A stretch of DNA of 64,000 nucleotides from Narthecium ossifragum. Lineage: Eukaryota; Streptophyta; Magnoliopsida; Dioscoreales; Nartheciaceae. The position numbers and the translations under genes were made by a program. The stretch spans positions 22,049,434-22,113,433 of the forward strand of contig OY986969.1 in NCBI GenBank assembly GCA_963920575.1, in the 5' to 3' direction. Positions 21,585 through 33,227 of the stretch are shown piece by piece. A model generated the notes under the pieces. The model saw only the letters and a list, made by a program, of their open reading frames with translations, was not told the origin of the DNA and did not search any database. Each line of letters opens with the position of its first letter. The stretch's first letter is position 1.

Positions 21585-23866
21585 TGATGTAGGACACATT
21601 AGAAGAAGAGGAGGAAGAGAGGTGAAGCTTTAAGAAAGAGAGAAGAAACTTTGAGAGGGAGAGAAAAGCTAGGAGAAGAGGAGGAAGAAGACAAGGAGGC
21701 AGCAATCAGCATCTTTCATCATTAATCATCAATAATCCAAAATAGAACCTAGGGTTTTCCTTTTATAGGAGAAGGGAACCGACTCAATCAACTAAGTACA
21801 AATAGACTCAAACTCGAATAACACCTAAACTCGATCACAATAGTAAAATGACTCAATGCTAAATAAGCAAAACTAACTCAAAAACAACTCTGATTGAGCA
21901 ACAATCAAAATATGAACATGTTGGACTCATCTGCTAAGGAATTGGGATTGATCTGGATCGGTTGTCCGCATCAACTCCCCTGGGGTGAAAAGAACTCGAC
22001 TCCGTCGAGTATGATGTAACATGGGTCTGATAGTGCTCTAGAAGCCCGAGTCGACATGTAAAAACTGAGTCCGCTCCAAGAAACCAAAGATCTTACTATA
22101 CTCACCACTAATAGAAACTATCCAATTATTCAAAATTGTATCAAAATACTCTTATTTTGTGGGCGGAAGAGGCAAGGATGTAGGATGAGGTACATGCTCA
22201 AGTGGTGGCTTAAGTGGTGGCTCAATAAAGGGATCGTCAAGGGTGAAGGGTGAGACTCGATAAACAATGAGATCAAGGAGACAGGCTAAAGCTTTTGTTG
22301 GGCTTAGATTGTAGTATGGCAAAATGAAGAAATCGAAGGAATATATTTTAGTATCATGCAACACTTTAGATGGCCGAATACTATAATCCTGCAATTTGAG
22401 AGCAAATCTCATCACATAGTTCCCAATTTGAAATTCATTCAAATGCCCATGAGAAATATTTTGTAACTCATATTCAAGGTGATTTGCGTGAGTATTCTTA
22501 CTAATCTCTGAATGCAAATTATGAATGTAATGTGTACATGCATGAATAGAGAAATTCCTAGGTATGAGATCGAGATGTTTTCTAATATTGTAACCATGCA
22601 TGACTTCTGATAGACACATCCCGATAAACCTGCTAATTATGATGCAACATGCAAACTGATGTAGGAGAAACATAGAATCCCAAATATATGGACCGTCACC
22701 CATAAGAAATCTTAGAAAGTTACCAAGATTTATATTCACAACTGCTATTTGGTTATATATATCGGTCGTAGAATACTTACAATTTGTGTTTATGAGATGC
22801 CACATGGTTCTCCCAAAATAGGTCATGAAACAAACGCGCCAATCAAACAAGATAGCTTTTGGAAGGTTAAGCAATGTGATGGGTTTTGGAAGACTGTATA
22901 TCTCTTTTAACACGATATTATCAAACTGATGTGGACTGATGATTTGAAGACTCTCATACTTGAACAGATCATTTACCTTGTTCACAGTAAGTTCTAAGGG
23001 TTGTGAAAGGTCACAACTAAGGACATTCATAGAGTTATTGGATTCAGTTTGTGTGGATGGCCTACTATAGCTTCTGATGTTAGAATCTGTCTCAGACTCA
23101 TCATCGATGTCATTAATGTCAACGAGATTGGGCTCGTAAACTAGTTCCTCGATGATTTTCAGGTCATTGGTTGCGACATGACCAAAGCCATGGCATTTAT
23201 AACATTGAATCCTAGAACCTTGTTTAGAGGATGACTCTAATAATGTTTTGTCCTTTTGGCTTGGGCCAGTAGTGGGAGGGGTTTTAGTTGAAGTGGCGCT
23301 CCCAGCTAGTCTAGTTCCTAAAGGTTGAGAATGTCTTGTGAAAGTGGTCCTAGACATGCGTTCAAATTGTTTAACAATGATGTAAGCATGATTTAGGGTG
23401 ATGACACCTCGACCAAAAAGTTCCTTTTTTAGCTCATCCTTCAGACCAAGTCGAAACCTATTTAGAGAGATCCTCTCATTTTCAATGATACCACATCGTA
23501 CTCTGAAGTCCTCAAATTGCGCGATGTAATCAACGACCGATCTATTGCCTTGTCTTATATTGTCCCATTGATCTAGTAGGTCATCTAAGTAACTTTCAGG
23601 TAAGTACTTTTGTTTCAATGTTGCCTTCATGTCTTCCCATTTAGTTACGATCAGTTGATGCTTCCTATGTCGAGACAACTCAGTTTGTTCCCAAAGGATC
23701 TTGGCTTGCCCAACGAGTTTCATGCTAGCAAACCTAACCTTTCTGTCATCAGACAGGTTAAGCCACTCAAAAAAATGCTCCATTTCATGTAGCCAATCAC
23801 TAAAACTTCTAGGGTCACGACAACCATCAAAGATAGGGGCCTCGATTGGGAAACCTAACCTCACCT

Positions 23867-26502
23867 TGTGAGGACCCGTATCTCCAACCTGCTTCGACCG
23901 CGTTAGGTCGAGGGTCTGGGTTTATGGTTTGGCTCGGTTGGCCTTGGAATGCGATCGGTTGATCGCATCGCTGTTTTGAACCCCAGGGGCATTTTGGTAA
24001 ATATGCCCCCTGGTGGTCGGTTTCACACCCGCGTTGCACCCACGGCCTTGGATTGATGTATGTGGTTGTTTAAAATGGTTAGGTGGACCCGGGATCGGAA
24101 GATCCCAGCTCGAGCGCGCTGAAGCTTGCTTCTGGGCAGCTTACGGCCCTTGAGCGACCGCTCGGGCTCGTGAGCGGGTCAGTGGGCTTTCGACCCGTTA
24201 GATGAGTCCGGCCCGTTTGTGGCCTGGTTGGTGGAGAAGGGGCAGTTGGAGCAGTTGGCTCCAACCCCACCTTCTCCCCTTTTCTTTTTCCCTCCTCTCT
24301 TTCTTTTCCCCTGTTTCTTTCCTCTCCTCCAGCCGGCGTCTCCTCTTCTTCTCCCTTCTCCCCTTCTCCTCCGGCTGGACTAGACCTTGGAGGACTGAGC
24401 TTTGAGCAGCGGATCTTCACGGCACGGCTGGCTGGACGCGTGGAGAAGCTTCATTGTTTGCCCAGGTAGGTGTTTCTACCTCGATCCTTGGATCGGGTTC
24501 TACTAGGTTAGGTTGCATGTGTTTTTGCTGTGGATGCTTAGTAGAATGCTTGTAGCTCCTTGCATGTGTAGTGTAGCTCTTTTACTGGTATTCTTACACC
24601 TTGGATCCATGTCTTTTCCGATCATTTTTCGTATTGTCGAAGTTTCGTCGGTTTTCATCCATTTTCCACCTAGGTAGGAGATTTCAAGATTTAACCATCA
24701 AAAATGGGATTTCTTTACATCGTTGGATTCCCCATAGTTAAATACACTTGCCTACAAAGTTTCATTGTTTTCAAACATGTTTTGATCCTTGAAAACCTAA
24801 AAAATAGGATTTCCGGCATATTGCGTCGTGAGCTCGACGGTCGATCGGTGCATCGACCGTCAGACTCGACGGTCGATCGATGTATCGACCGTCAGGCTTT
24901 AATATGCTTACTCTGGGCCTGACGGTCGACCGTCGGATCGACCGTCGCATCGACCGTCGGGCTCTGTCGGGATTTTGGCTTCCCACGGTCGATGGATCGA
25001 TCGACCGTGGATGTACCTTTGTTTTCATCCTGCCTCACGGTCGACCGTCGGATCGACCGTCGCATCGTCCGTGAGGCTCTGTCTCGTTTTGGGCTCCCGA
25101 CGGTCGATGGGCCGATCGACCGTCGCCCATGTGGTTTTCTCGTTTTGGCCTCACGGTCGATCGGCGGATCGACCGTGACATCGTCCGTGGTCTCACGGTC
25201 GATCCCCGGATCGACCGTGACATCGTCCGTGACCCTTTAAATAGTGTTTTCTAGCTCTTCTTGAATGGCTTTCAATCGTGATTGATTCTTAAACATGTTG
25301 GGAAGTTTATAGGTGGATTTCATGATGTTTTCAAAGGATTTTTATCGGGTTTAAGGATCGAATCGAGTACTTTCCTTTTTGAACGAATCTATGGCTTGTT
25401 TGCATTTACTACATGTTGAATTGTAGTTAAATGTTTCTTTGATTGCTTAATGGTTTGCTTAACTATTAGCTAGCTATGAGTGCTAGCTGATGAGGAATTG
25501 TGGAACCTTAGCCTCGTGCCGGCGAGTGTCGAGGGCTATTGTATACCTGTTGAACTTATATTGATGATGTGACATATAGAGACATCTAAGATAGATGTTT
25601 GCCTAGCTCATGCATTGTATGCATTAGTACCATTTGAGGTTAGGCGGGCGATGTCTTGAGTCGTCGATCCGAGGCTCTCGGGTAGCTCGGATCTAGTCTT
25701 AGGGCCGTGGCTGGGTAGTTAGGATTAGGGTGTGATTGTCGATCTGAATCTTTGATGATTGAGGATTGCGATAGTTGGCTTGAATCATTGTTTGAGGTCT
25801 AGATGTCGTGTCGGTTCTCCAGGGCCAAGTGCTATGGATGGTTGTCGATGTCCCCGACATGTGTCCCCAGGCAGTGGTTTCCTGCTGGGTAAAGGGTGTC
25901 CCTACTAGCTCTGACTCTTGTTTCCCTCCCAGCGTGTTTGGTTGATGTTCCCAGCGTGGTTGGTTAAGAAGAGTAGGATCCCTTGGGGAATCGATAGGGG
26001 TTATGGGACCCCGTGGCATCCTTTAGAATCAGGCGGAGAAACGACATTGTTGTTGTTTTCCTCCCTTTAGTGTGCCGTAGAGTAGAACCCTACTAGGCTT
26101 TATGCTCATTCCTACCCGGGCTGCGTTTGCAGGTGCAGGCGGCAGCTCTTTTTCGATGGAGCCGGCAGGATCGGCCTTCGGCGGCGCGAGTACTTCCAGG
26201 GGCGTCTGAGGTTTTGTTGGAGATTATGATAGTTGTACTCTTTTTGATATATATATATGCATGTTGTAAACCTTTGAGGATTTTTGGGGATCTTGTATCA
26301 TATCTGTACCTTGAAGGATTTTTGTATCAAATTTTGAATTGTACAACTTGGTGTTATATGAATTGAATCTGTTTAGCTCCTGGATTATACAATTGTTTAA
26401 ATTATCCGTCTTTTTCGCTTTGTACTGCGCCGATTGGAGATGAATAGAGATAGGAACCCTCACGTCCCGGCCTGGATGGGTTTTCTGGGTCGGGGCGTGA
26501 CA
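23867..26502 (+). mobile_element. Solo LTR of the TGTGAGGACCCG family, 2636 bp (TSD CACCT)
   Basis: It starts TGTGAGGACCCGTA and ends GGGGCGTGACA, the TG...CA form. It is bounded by cacct at 23862-23866 and 26503-26507, a perfect 5-bp target duplication. No internal domain is present, so it is a solo LTR left by recombination, inserted in the Gypsy gag frame. It contains an array of imperfect palindromes (24828-25240) built from acggtcgat...atcgaccgt. Related copies in the window lie at 5290-6020, 33017-35557, 39270-40652, 40713-41530 and 62866-64000. Confidence 0.9.
24828..25240. repeat. Palindrome array (ACGGTCGAT ... ATCGACCGT) in the solo LTR
   Basis: At least seven hairpin-forming units occur in about 410 bp. 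Examples are gacggtcgatcggtgcatcg closed by accgtc, and cacggtcgatggatcgatcg closed by accgtg. Units are separated by 20-60 bp of T-rich spacer (tctgtctcgttttgggctcc). Arms are conserved while loops vary. Several open frames over this region are artefacts of the repeat. Confidence 0.85.
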
Positions 26503-26799
26503 CACCTGCTCATTAAAATGACAACATTGCCTAGGCTTACGGTGTTGGGAGATGTAAGGGCGGATTGGGACGGAGTCATTTTAAATTTTTTGCCCTTGAG
26601 CATATTCTTGACATCTTAAGTTAGCATGGAAGACACGACCATCGCGCTTACTATGTCCATTTGCAACTCGACCTAACCTAATGTTGATTTGATCACCCTT
26701 TTGAGTCAAGTCTTGGACACTTGTTTGCAGCTTTCGGATAGCCTTCATTAAAGTTTCCATGGTTGGGTTCACATCTAGTTGGGATTTTGGAGAAGGCAT

Positions 26800-27590
26800 G
26801 GCACAATAGCTATGAATGTGTATGCAATGAAATGTACGTGATGAAATGAGACTATAATGCTAGGACATCAAACTCCTAATAAGATCAAATATGCATGAAA
26901 ATGATACCAGAGATCACCAAAAATAATTTCAGCAAATAAAATTGAATATAAGGGGAAGATTATCTTGGCAGAAGAACTCAAATTGAAATCTATGTAATTG
27001 TTGCAAGACAATAGTATTTGGAGTTAAAAAATGTCACACAAGTATATATGAGGTAGGTGTAGAACTAAGGTGTTTAGACCTTGCTTTGCTTTGGGTTTTG
27101 GATCAACGCTTTCAAAGAGTAGGTACTTCAAAGGGTAGGTAGCCCACACTCGGAGTAATGGATGTAACTTTAAATAATTAGAATAGATCTAAAAGCAATG
27201 AAATTAGCCTGACCTTTAATTCACTTGGATTGGATCCATGGCGTCCTGAATGGGCTAAGTTAACCTGAATTTGGCCTGAATCCACTCTGTTCTGGCCTGG
27301 TAGTTTTTGTCAGATCTGAATCTCTGCTGGGCTTGTGTCTGTTCTGTGCTGAATCAGACCCTGCAGATTGGGATGAGTTGTTTCTGATCCGGAATTGAGC
27401 TTGAGTTGGTCCAGTCTGTTTTGATTGGATGTGGTTCGGCCAGATTTAATGGCTCAAATCAGATAAGATATGATTGGATGAGGGATTGGATCAGATCTGG
27501 CTTGATTTGATTGGATCATATCTGGCTTGATTCGATTGGATCCACTTAGATGGAAAAAATCAAGGGATAATTGGTGTTTAGGGCTCTGGA
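26800..27590 (-). other. Gypsy 5' leader with degenerate ttggatc-type repeats
   Basis: On the minus strand this lies upstream of gag. It contains TGGTATCA at about 26907-26914, the core of an initiator-tRNA-Met primer site, but no LTR end adjoins it, so its role is unsure. Between 27220 and 27560 variants of gattggatcagatctggctt recur about every 20-25 bp. Confidence 0.4.
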
Positions 27591-28165
27591 TAGGAAATAT
27601 TTAGTTGTAGGTCCATATACATTTTCCTTAAGGTGTTTAGTACCTTGATGCTTAGCTGTATTTTTTTAATGTCTAAAATACCCTCCTATGACTCTTGGGC
27701 TTCCTGTAAAGAGACTTTAATCACATATGTGTGACGGACCCGCATGCATAAACAAGCTCAATTGCATTTATGAATCCCTCTAACTACTTCTCTCCTCTCC
27801 ACTCCAATCCCCGTACACATCTCATTCTCTCTCTCACTACTTCTCTCCTCAATTGCATTTAATGCGTACACATCTCTTTCTCTCTCTCACTATTTCTCTC
27901 CTCAATTGCATTTAATGTTTGCGGCCATCATCTCACCTTCTTTAGCCGGCATCTCACCTTTTTTTTCTTTTTTTTTTTAAATCTGATGTCCTGCGTGGAC
28001 CTCCCGTTTTTTTTTTCCTTTTTTTTTAAAAAATTTGACAAGTAAATTATGTCTGCTGTTGTTAATTTTTGCAATTGGAAATAAAATTTTTCATAAATAT
28101 TTTTTAATTTGTTTGATTAATTTTTGACTCAAATTACTTTCGACAAATCGACAATTACCTAAAAG
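27590..28165. mobile_element. Head of an unclassified element with a GTTACTTTCC array
   Basis: Sequence ggtgtttag...agctgtatttttttaatgt, then ctaaaataccc (about 27645-27690), recurs at 62020-62056 ahead of a similar array, so both are the same kind of element in the same orientation. The interior is AT-rich with short direct repeats (cttctctcctcaattgcatt twice). No coding sequence was found. Confidence 0.45.
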
Positions 28166-29266
28166 TGAAAAGTAACTTGTACAAATTATATTCATCAGTT
28201 ACTTTCTACCAAATTATTCATCAGATAATTTTCACTAAATTATCAATAGTTACTTTCCACATAGCGAAAAGTAACTAGAGAAAAGTAACTAATCATTGAA
28301 ACTAATGGAAAGTAACTAGTTAGTTTCCACCAAATACTTTCCACAATTATACATTAGTTACTTTCCACAATTGTCAGTAGCTAGGTGGAAAGTAACTAGT
28401 GATTGAAACTAATAGAAAGTAACTAGTTACTTTCTACAAAAATTTTCATCAGTTACTTTTCACAAAATTATCAGTAGTTACTTTCCACCCAGCGAAAAGT
28501 AACTAGAGGGAAGGAACTAGTGTTAAGTAACTAGTTATTGAAACTAATGGAAAGGAACTAGTTAGTTTCCACCAAATACTTTCCACAATTATACATCAGT
28601 TACTTTTCACAATTGTCAGTAGCTAGGTGGAAAGTAACTAGTGATTGGAACTAATGGAAAGTAACTAGTTACTTTCTACAAAAATTTTCATCAGTTACTT
28701 TCCACAAAATTGTCAGTAGTTACTTTCCTCCCAGCGAAAAGTAAATAGAGGGAAGGAACTAGTGTTTGAAACTAATGGAAAGTAACTAGTTACTTTCTAC
28801 CAAATTATTCATCAGTTACTTTCCACCAAATTGTCAGTAGTTACTTTCCACCGCTTCTAGTTACTTTTCACCAAATTATCACTAGTTACTTTCCACCAAA
28901 TTCATCAGTTCTTTCCACCACTTCTAGTTACTTTCCACCAAATTATCACTGGTTACTTTCCACCACTTCGTTGGAATTTTATTCATCAGTTACTTTCCAA
29001 TAAATTATCACTAGTTACTTTCCACCACTTCTATTTACTTTCCACCAAATTATCACTAGTTACTTTTCACCAAATTCATCAGTTATTTTCCACCACTTCT
29101 AGTTACTTTCCACCAAATTATCACTGGTTACTTTCCACCACTTCGTTGGAATTTTATTCATCAGTTACTTTCTAACAAATTATCACTAGTTACTTTCCAC
29201 CACTTCTAGTTACTTTTCACCAAATTATCACTAGTTACTTTCCACCAAATTCATCAGTTATTTTCC
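28166..29266. repeat. Minisatellite of agttactttccacc with 20-bp palindromes
   Basis: About 1.1 kb of short units (agttactttccaccaaatta, tcactagttactttccacca) occur in both orientations, with a higher-order unit of roughly 250 bp in the left half. Perfect palindromes gaaagtaactagttactttc occur at about 28417, 28660 and 28778. The array runs into the N gap. Confidence 0.85.
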
Positions 29267-29466
29267 NNNNNNNNNNNNNNNNNNNNNNNNNNNNNNNNNN
29301 NNNNNNNNNNNNNNNNNNNNNNNNNNNNNNNNNNNNNNNNNNNNNNNNNNNNNNNNNNNNNNNNNNNNNNNNNNNNNNNNNNNNNNNNNNNNNNNNNNNN
29401 NNNNNNNNNNNNNNNNNNNNNNNNNNNNNNNNNNNNNNNNNNNNNNNNNNNNNNNNNNNNNNNNNN
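29267..29466. other. Assembly gap (200 N)
   Basis: Exactly 200 undetermined bases, probably a nominal gap size. It lies between the minisatellite and the 5' LTR piece of the Gypsy element, so the missing DNA probably includes more array and the rest of the LTR. Confidence 0.95.
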
Positions 29467-29620
29467 AACACTTAAACTCGATCACAATAGTAAAATGACT
29501 CAATGCTAAATTAGCAAAACTAACTCAAAAACAACTCTGACTGAGCAACAATAAAAATATGAACAGGTTGGACTCATCTGCTAAGGAATTGGGATTGATC
29601 TGGATCGGTTGTCCACATCA
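29467..29620 (-). repeat. Outer part of the Gypsy 5' LTR
   Basis: It matches 21820-21973 closely (actcgatcacaatagtaaaa; ggattgatctggatcggttg) and ends CATCA followed by the target duplication tccat. The inner 235 bp of this LTR are not visible beside the gap. Confidence 0.85.
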
Positions 29621-29625
29621 TCCAT

Positions 29626-31713
29626 CCTCTTGGAATGAGACCTTCATTTCCTTCATCCCAAAGTGCGAGAATCCCCGACGGGTGAAGGATTTCCGTCCAA
29701 TTAGCTTATGTAATGTAAGCTATAAGATTGTGTTAACTATCTTAGTTAGAAGACTTAATGAAGTGCTGGAAGATCTTGTTGGGATTGAACAGTCTGCGCT
29801 TATCACCGGAAGGGTGATACATGATAATATTGTTGCCGCCCAAGAGCTTCTTCATTCCATGGAATGTGCGCCGAAATCAAGAGCTCAATGGTGATTAAGG
29901 CTGACCTAAAGTCCGCCTATAATCGGGTTAGGTGGCCGGCAGTGGATGAGATCTTGAAGAGCATGGGTTTTCCGACTGGTTAGATTACTTGGACTATGGC
30001 ATGTATCACTACAGCCAAGTTCTCTTTCATAGTCAATGGGAGGGTCTTTGGACGGGTGCTTTCTCAACGCAGACTGCGTCAAGGCGATCCACTCTGACCC
30101 TATTTGTTTCTCTTGATGCAGGAAGTACTCTTCAGGCTTGTTTTGAGACCTGGTGTCAGCTTGAAGTTTTGAGACCTGGTGTCAGCTTGAAGGGTGCTCA
30201 ATTGCGACGAGGCGGAGGGAGGTTCTCGCACTTACTCTATGTTGACGATTGCCTTTTCGCAACAGAAACTTGTCCTATGGAAGCTCATTGATTGATACAA
30301 ATCCTGATTAACTTCAGGGCGGCGGTCGGATTAGAAATCAATCCTTTGAAGTCTAGTGTACAATTTTCTAAAGTTGTTTCACCGGATCGGCACACAATGA
30401 TTTGTAGAATTCTTGGCATGTCAGAGGCAGAGGGTGTATGGCGGTACCTTGGTACACCTGTGGCTGGTAGGAAATTGAAGGCATCCGACTTTGGAGAACT
30501 TCTAAACAAGATGATTCATAAGTTACTCTCATTAAGTCTGTCTTACAAGCTATCCTTGTCCACTCCATGATGTCTACATGTGTGCCAATCTCACTTCTAA
30601 GGTAGCTGGAAGCTCTATGTCGCATGTTCCTTTGGAAGGATGTGGGCTCCTTATCAAGAGTTAACTGGCATGCGGTGTGCAAGCCAATTGAATATGACGA
30701 CCTTGGGATTAGAGATAAGGTAATGGCACAGTTCAATTGTAGAGCTAGACCGGCATTGAATGGGGCGGCCTTGGGCGGACAGGGAGTCTATTCACGCCGG
30801 CCCCAAATAGCCAACTCAATCCGTTGGAGGATTAGTGGTGCAGTGAAGGGGCCTTCTCAGCTAGACCGGCATTGGTGAGAGTGGGTGATGCATTGGAGAG
30901 CTTAAAGCTTGGTAGTTTGATGTTCAACACGGAATGGTGTAGGGAGAAGGTAATAGCACAGTTCCACCCGAATTTGGTGCAGCATGTACTCAATGTGAGA
31001 ATTGACACATTGGCTAGTAAAGATACGGTGAGGTGGGTGTTTAATTGCTCAGGCAAGCCAGACTCGAGGTCCTTATATTCATGGCTGATGGCGCAAGAGT
31101 ATTGTACTACCTCACATGTGCAAAGAGAGGTATGGGTGAATTTTTGGAATTCCCCGGTCAGACCTTGCGTTAGACAATTCATTTGGAAAGTCCTCCATTC
31201 GAAGGTGCCTGTCCGGGATTCACTATGGAGGATTGGGTTGGTTCAGGACAAATTTTGCCTTCATTGGTGTGGGGAAGAGGAAACTCTCCGCCATATTCTT
31301 GATGAATGTCCCTTTGCAAGAAAACTGTGGGAGCTTATTCTACCATTGGGAGAGAGGTTGTGTTACAATGATCTTCTAAACTTTCTTTCTTCTTCATCAT
31401 CTGATGTTTCTAGGAGATAGACCAAAGCCATAGTTGGCTATGGACTTTGGCTCCTATGAAAGGAAAGGAATGAGCTTGTGTAGAGAAATAATAGTTGCTC
31501 GCCGGAATCTTTAGTTTGGTGGATTCAGAAGTTGGCAGGGGAGTTTTGGCGAAGCAAAGGGTGGAATGATGGAACCTCACAGATTTGTACTAATCGACAA
31601 TAGGGGAGTGTTGTTATACAGACCGATGGTGCGTGGGCTTATGGATCTTCGGTAGCTGGTATCGATGCGGTTTGTTGGGAGGATGACAGGAAGACACCTT
31701 CATGGGTTCTGGC
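29626..31713 (+). pseudogene. LINE ORF2 remnant: reverse transcriptase and downstream region
   Basis: This continues the LINE from 21584. Motifs in order: [53 protein letters not shown] (RT fingers), KADLKSAYNRV (about 29900), LRQGDPL-like (30075), YVDD-like YVDDCLF (30240) and a zinc-binding motif CLHWCGEEETLRHILDECPF (about 31260). These are plant L1 non-LTR RT and the C-terminal zinc region. Many frameshifts and stops interrupt it. The RNase H domain begins near 31620 (TDGAWAYGSSV) and is cut at 31713 by the hAT insertion, resuming at 35587. Confidence 0.88.
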
Positions 31714-32287
31714 CAGTGGCGGAACCAGGGGGCGAGGGGGGGTGGCCGCCCCCCCTGGCGACGCCGGAACCCCCACCCCACCCCACCCCCTGACCCTTCA
31801 CCTCCTCCACGCGGACCACGCCCCTTCGCCCCTTCGCCCCCCCTCCCTCCGCAGCCCGCCGCCCCACGCCTGCCCCTTAACCTCCTCCACGCGGCGACGC
31901 CCCATCGCCTCCTCTCCGGCCCTCCCCAGTTCCCCCTCTCCGGCACCCACCTAGCCACCCGACTCCGGCCCTCCCCCCTCTCAGGCTCTCCGGCCCTCCC
32001 CCCTCTCCGGCACCCGCCCCCACCTGGCAGGGCCTGGTTGGCCGGCTGCCGGCACCCACCCAACAAGAAACAGAGCACTTAATAAACAGAGCAGAGCACG
32101 TATGTTTTTTTAAAAAAAAAATTATTTGATTTAGTTAATTCTTTGTTAATGTTAGTATCTATAATTCATTAGTTTGATTTAGTTAATTATTTATTTGTTA
32201 GGATTTAGTTAATGTTTTGATAATTTTTTAGTTTGAATTCTAATTGTCACATTTTTATTTATATTTTTGTTTTGTTTTATTTAGATA

Positions 32288-32890
32288 ATGGATAAGTTTG
32301 TGATAAAAAAACCACGAAGCGGATTAAGCGGTGAATCGTTTAATACTCATGACTTGCATACTACTTCAGAGAATAGTAGTTCGAAAAGACCCTGAACTAA
32401 TTTAATTAATCCGAATGATATTGTTGGTGACGCAGGGTTGCGTAAACCCATTGAAACATATGATGTTGGAATTAGGGATGAAATTCGTGGGGGGTATTTG
32501 ATCAAAGGCCATTGTCAACCGTTTGGTCATAATTTTCCCAAGAAAAAATATGGAAAATATATGAGGAGTTTTATGGAGACATGGTTCAAAGACTAACGGT
32601 GGTTGGAATACAGTGTATCAAAAGATGCGGCGTATTGCTTATGGTGTTATATGTTTAGGAAACCTCAAAGAGAACAAGGCGGAGGAGATGTGTTTACATG
32701 TACAGGATTCAACAATTGGAAAAAGGCAATAGAAAAATTTGGTGAACATGTTGGTGCACATAACAGTTTTCACAATGAAGCTAGAGAAAAATATGAAACA
32801 CTCAAAAATCAACAGCAAAGTGTGTCGCACATATTTTCTGCACACAGGCATGACCAAGAGAATGCATATCGCATTCGTTTGCCAGCGGTT
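32288..32890 (+). pseudogene. hAT transposase N-terminal fragment with TTF-type zinc finger
   Basis: From ATG at 32288 (MDKFVIKKPRSGLS) the frame has stops near 32392 and 32596 but keeps recognisable blocks: GYLIKGHCQPFGHNFPKKKY, WLEYSVSKDAAYCLWCYMFR and FNNWKKAIEKFGEHVGAHNS. This is the TTF-type zinc finger region at the start of plant zf-TTF/DUF4371 hAT transposases (ZMYM1-like), which binds element ends. Sequence similarity stops soon after QQQSV, and the catalytic region is missing. Confidence 0.8.
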
Positions 32891-33227
32891 TTAATATTTG
32901 TATTGTTTTTATTCCTTAATGTTCGATATTATAATTCTAATATATTTTTTGTATCACTTGAAAGAAAAAAAAATAGTCATTTTACTTTAGATTTCACCCC
33001 CCCCCTTAAATCTCATTGTGAGGACCCGTCCCTCTACTCCTGTGACTCGTCGTGGACCGCAAGGGCAATTTGGTAAATTGCGCCTTGTCGGCTTGTTTCA
33101 CACCCGCGAATGCACACACTGACCGTGTTTGTGGTAGTGTTGGGTTAGAACGGTTAGTGGGAACCGGGATCGAAAGATCCGGGCTTGGGCTTAGGTTTTT
33201 AGCCCAAGTCTAGCTTTCAGCACGAAG

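Larger units (their letters stand above)
22152..26799 (-). pseudogene. Gypsy gag joined to an integrase-tail-like sequence, split by a solo LTR
   Basis: The N-terminal part (26799 to about 26510: MPSPKSQLDVNPTMETLMKA; HSKRDGRVFHANL) contains a stop near 26581 and is separated from the rest by the solo LTR at 23867-26502. The main frame, 23864-22152, is open for about 570 codons. Residues about 1-150 are a retrotransposon gag domain (DWLHEMEHFFEWLNLSDDRK; EDMKATLKQKYLPESYLDDL). A zinc knuckle CYKCHGFGHVATND follows, whose last Cys is replaced by Asp. After about 300 unfamiliar residues the end (EFQIGNYVMRFALKL; SPFTLDDPFIEPPLKPPLEH) resembles the C-terminus of Gypsy integrases. Protease, RT and RNase H are missing between them. 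Confidence 0.75.
21585..29620 (-). mobile_element. Non-autonomous Gypsy-type LTR retrotransposon (TSD TCCAT)
   Basis: The 3' LTR is 21585-21973 (389 bp, starting TGATG and ending CATCA in plus orientation). A purine tract (ccccaggggag on the minus strand) sits immediately inside it. Segment 29467-29620 repeats the outer 154 bp of this LTR, and the rest of the 5' LTR falls in or near the N gap. The 5-bp direct repeat tccat at 21580-21584 and 29621-29625 marks the insertion into the LINE. The interior has one minus-strand gag-containing frame and no protease, RT or RNase H. Later changes are a solo LTR inside gag and a GTTAC-repeat block near the 5' LTR. Confidence 0.85.

Noticed and set aside
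24771..25240. Ser/Asp/Arg-rich overlapping frames on both strands in the solo LTR
   Set aside because: They follow the palindrome array and occur in every frame, which fits repeat structure and not coding.
29235..29503. Open frames spanning the N run
   Set aside because: They consist of undetermined bases and carry no information.
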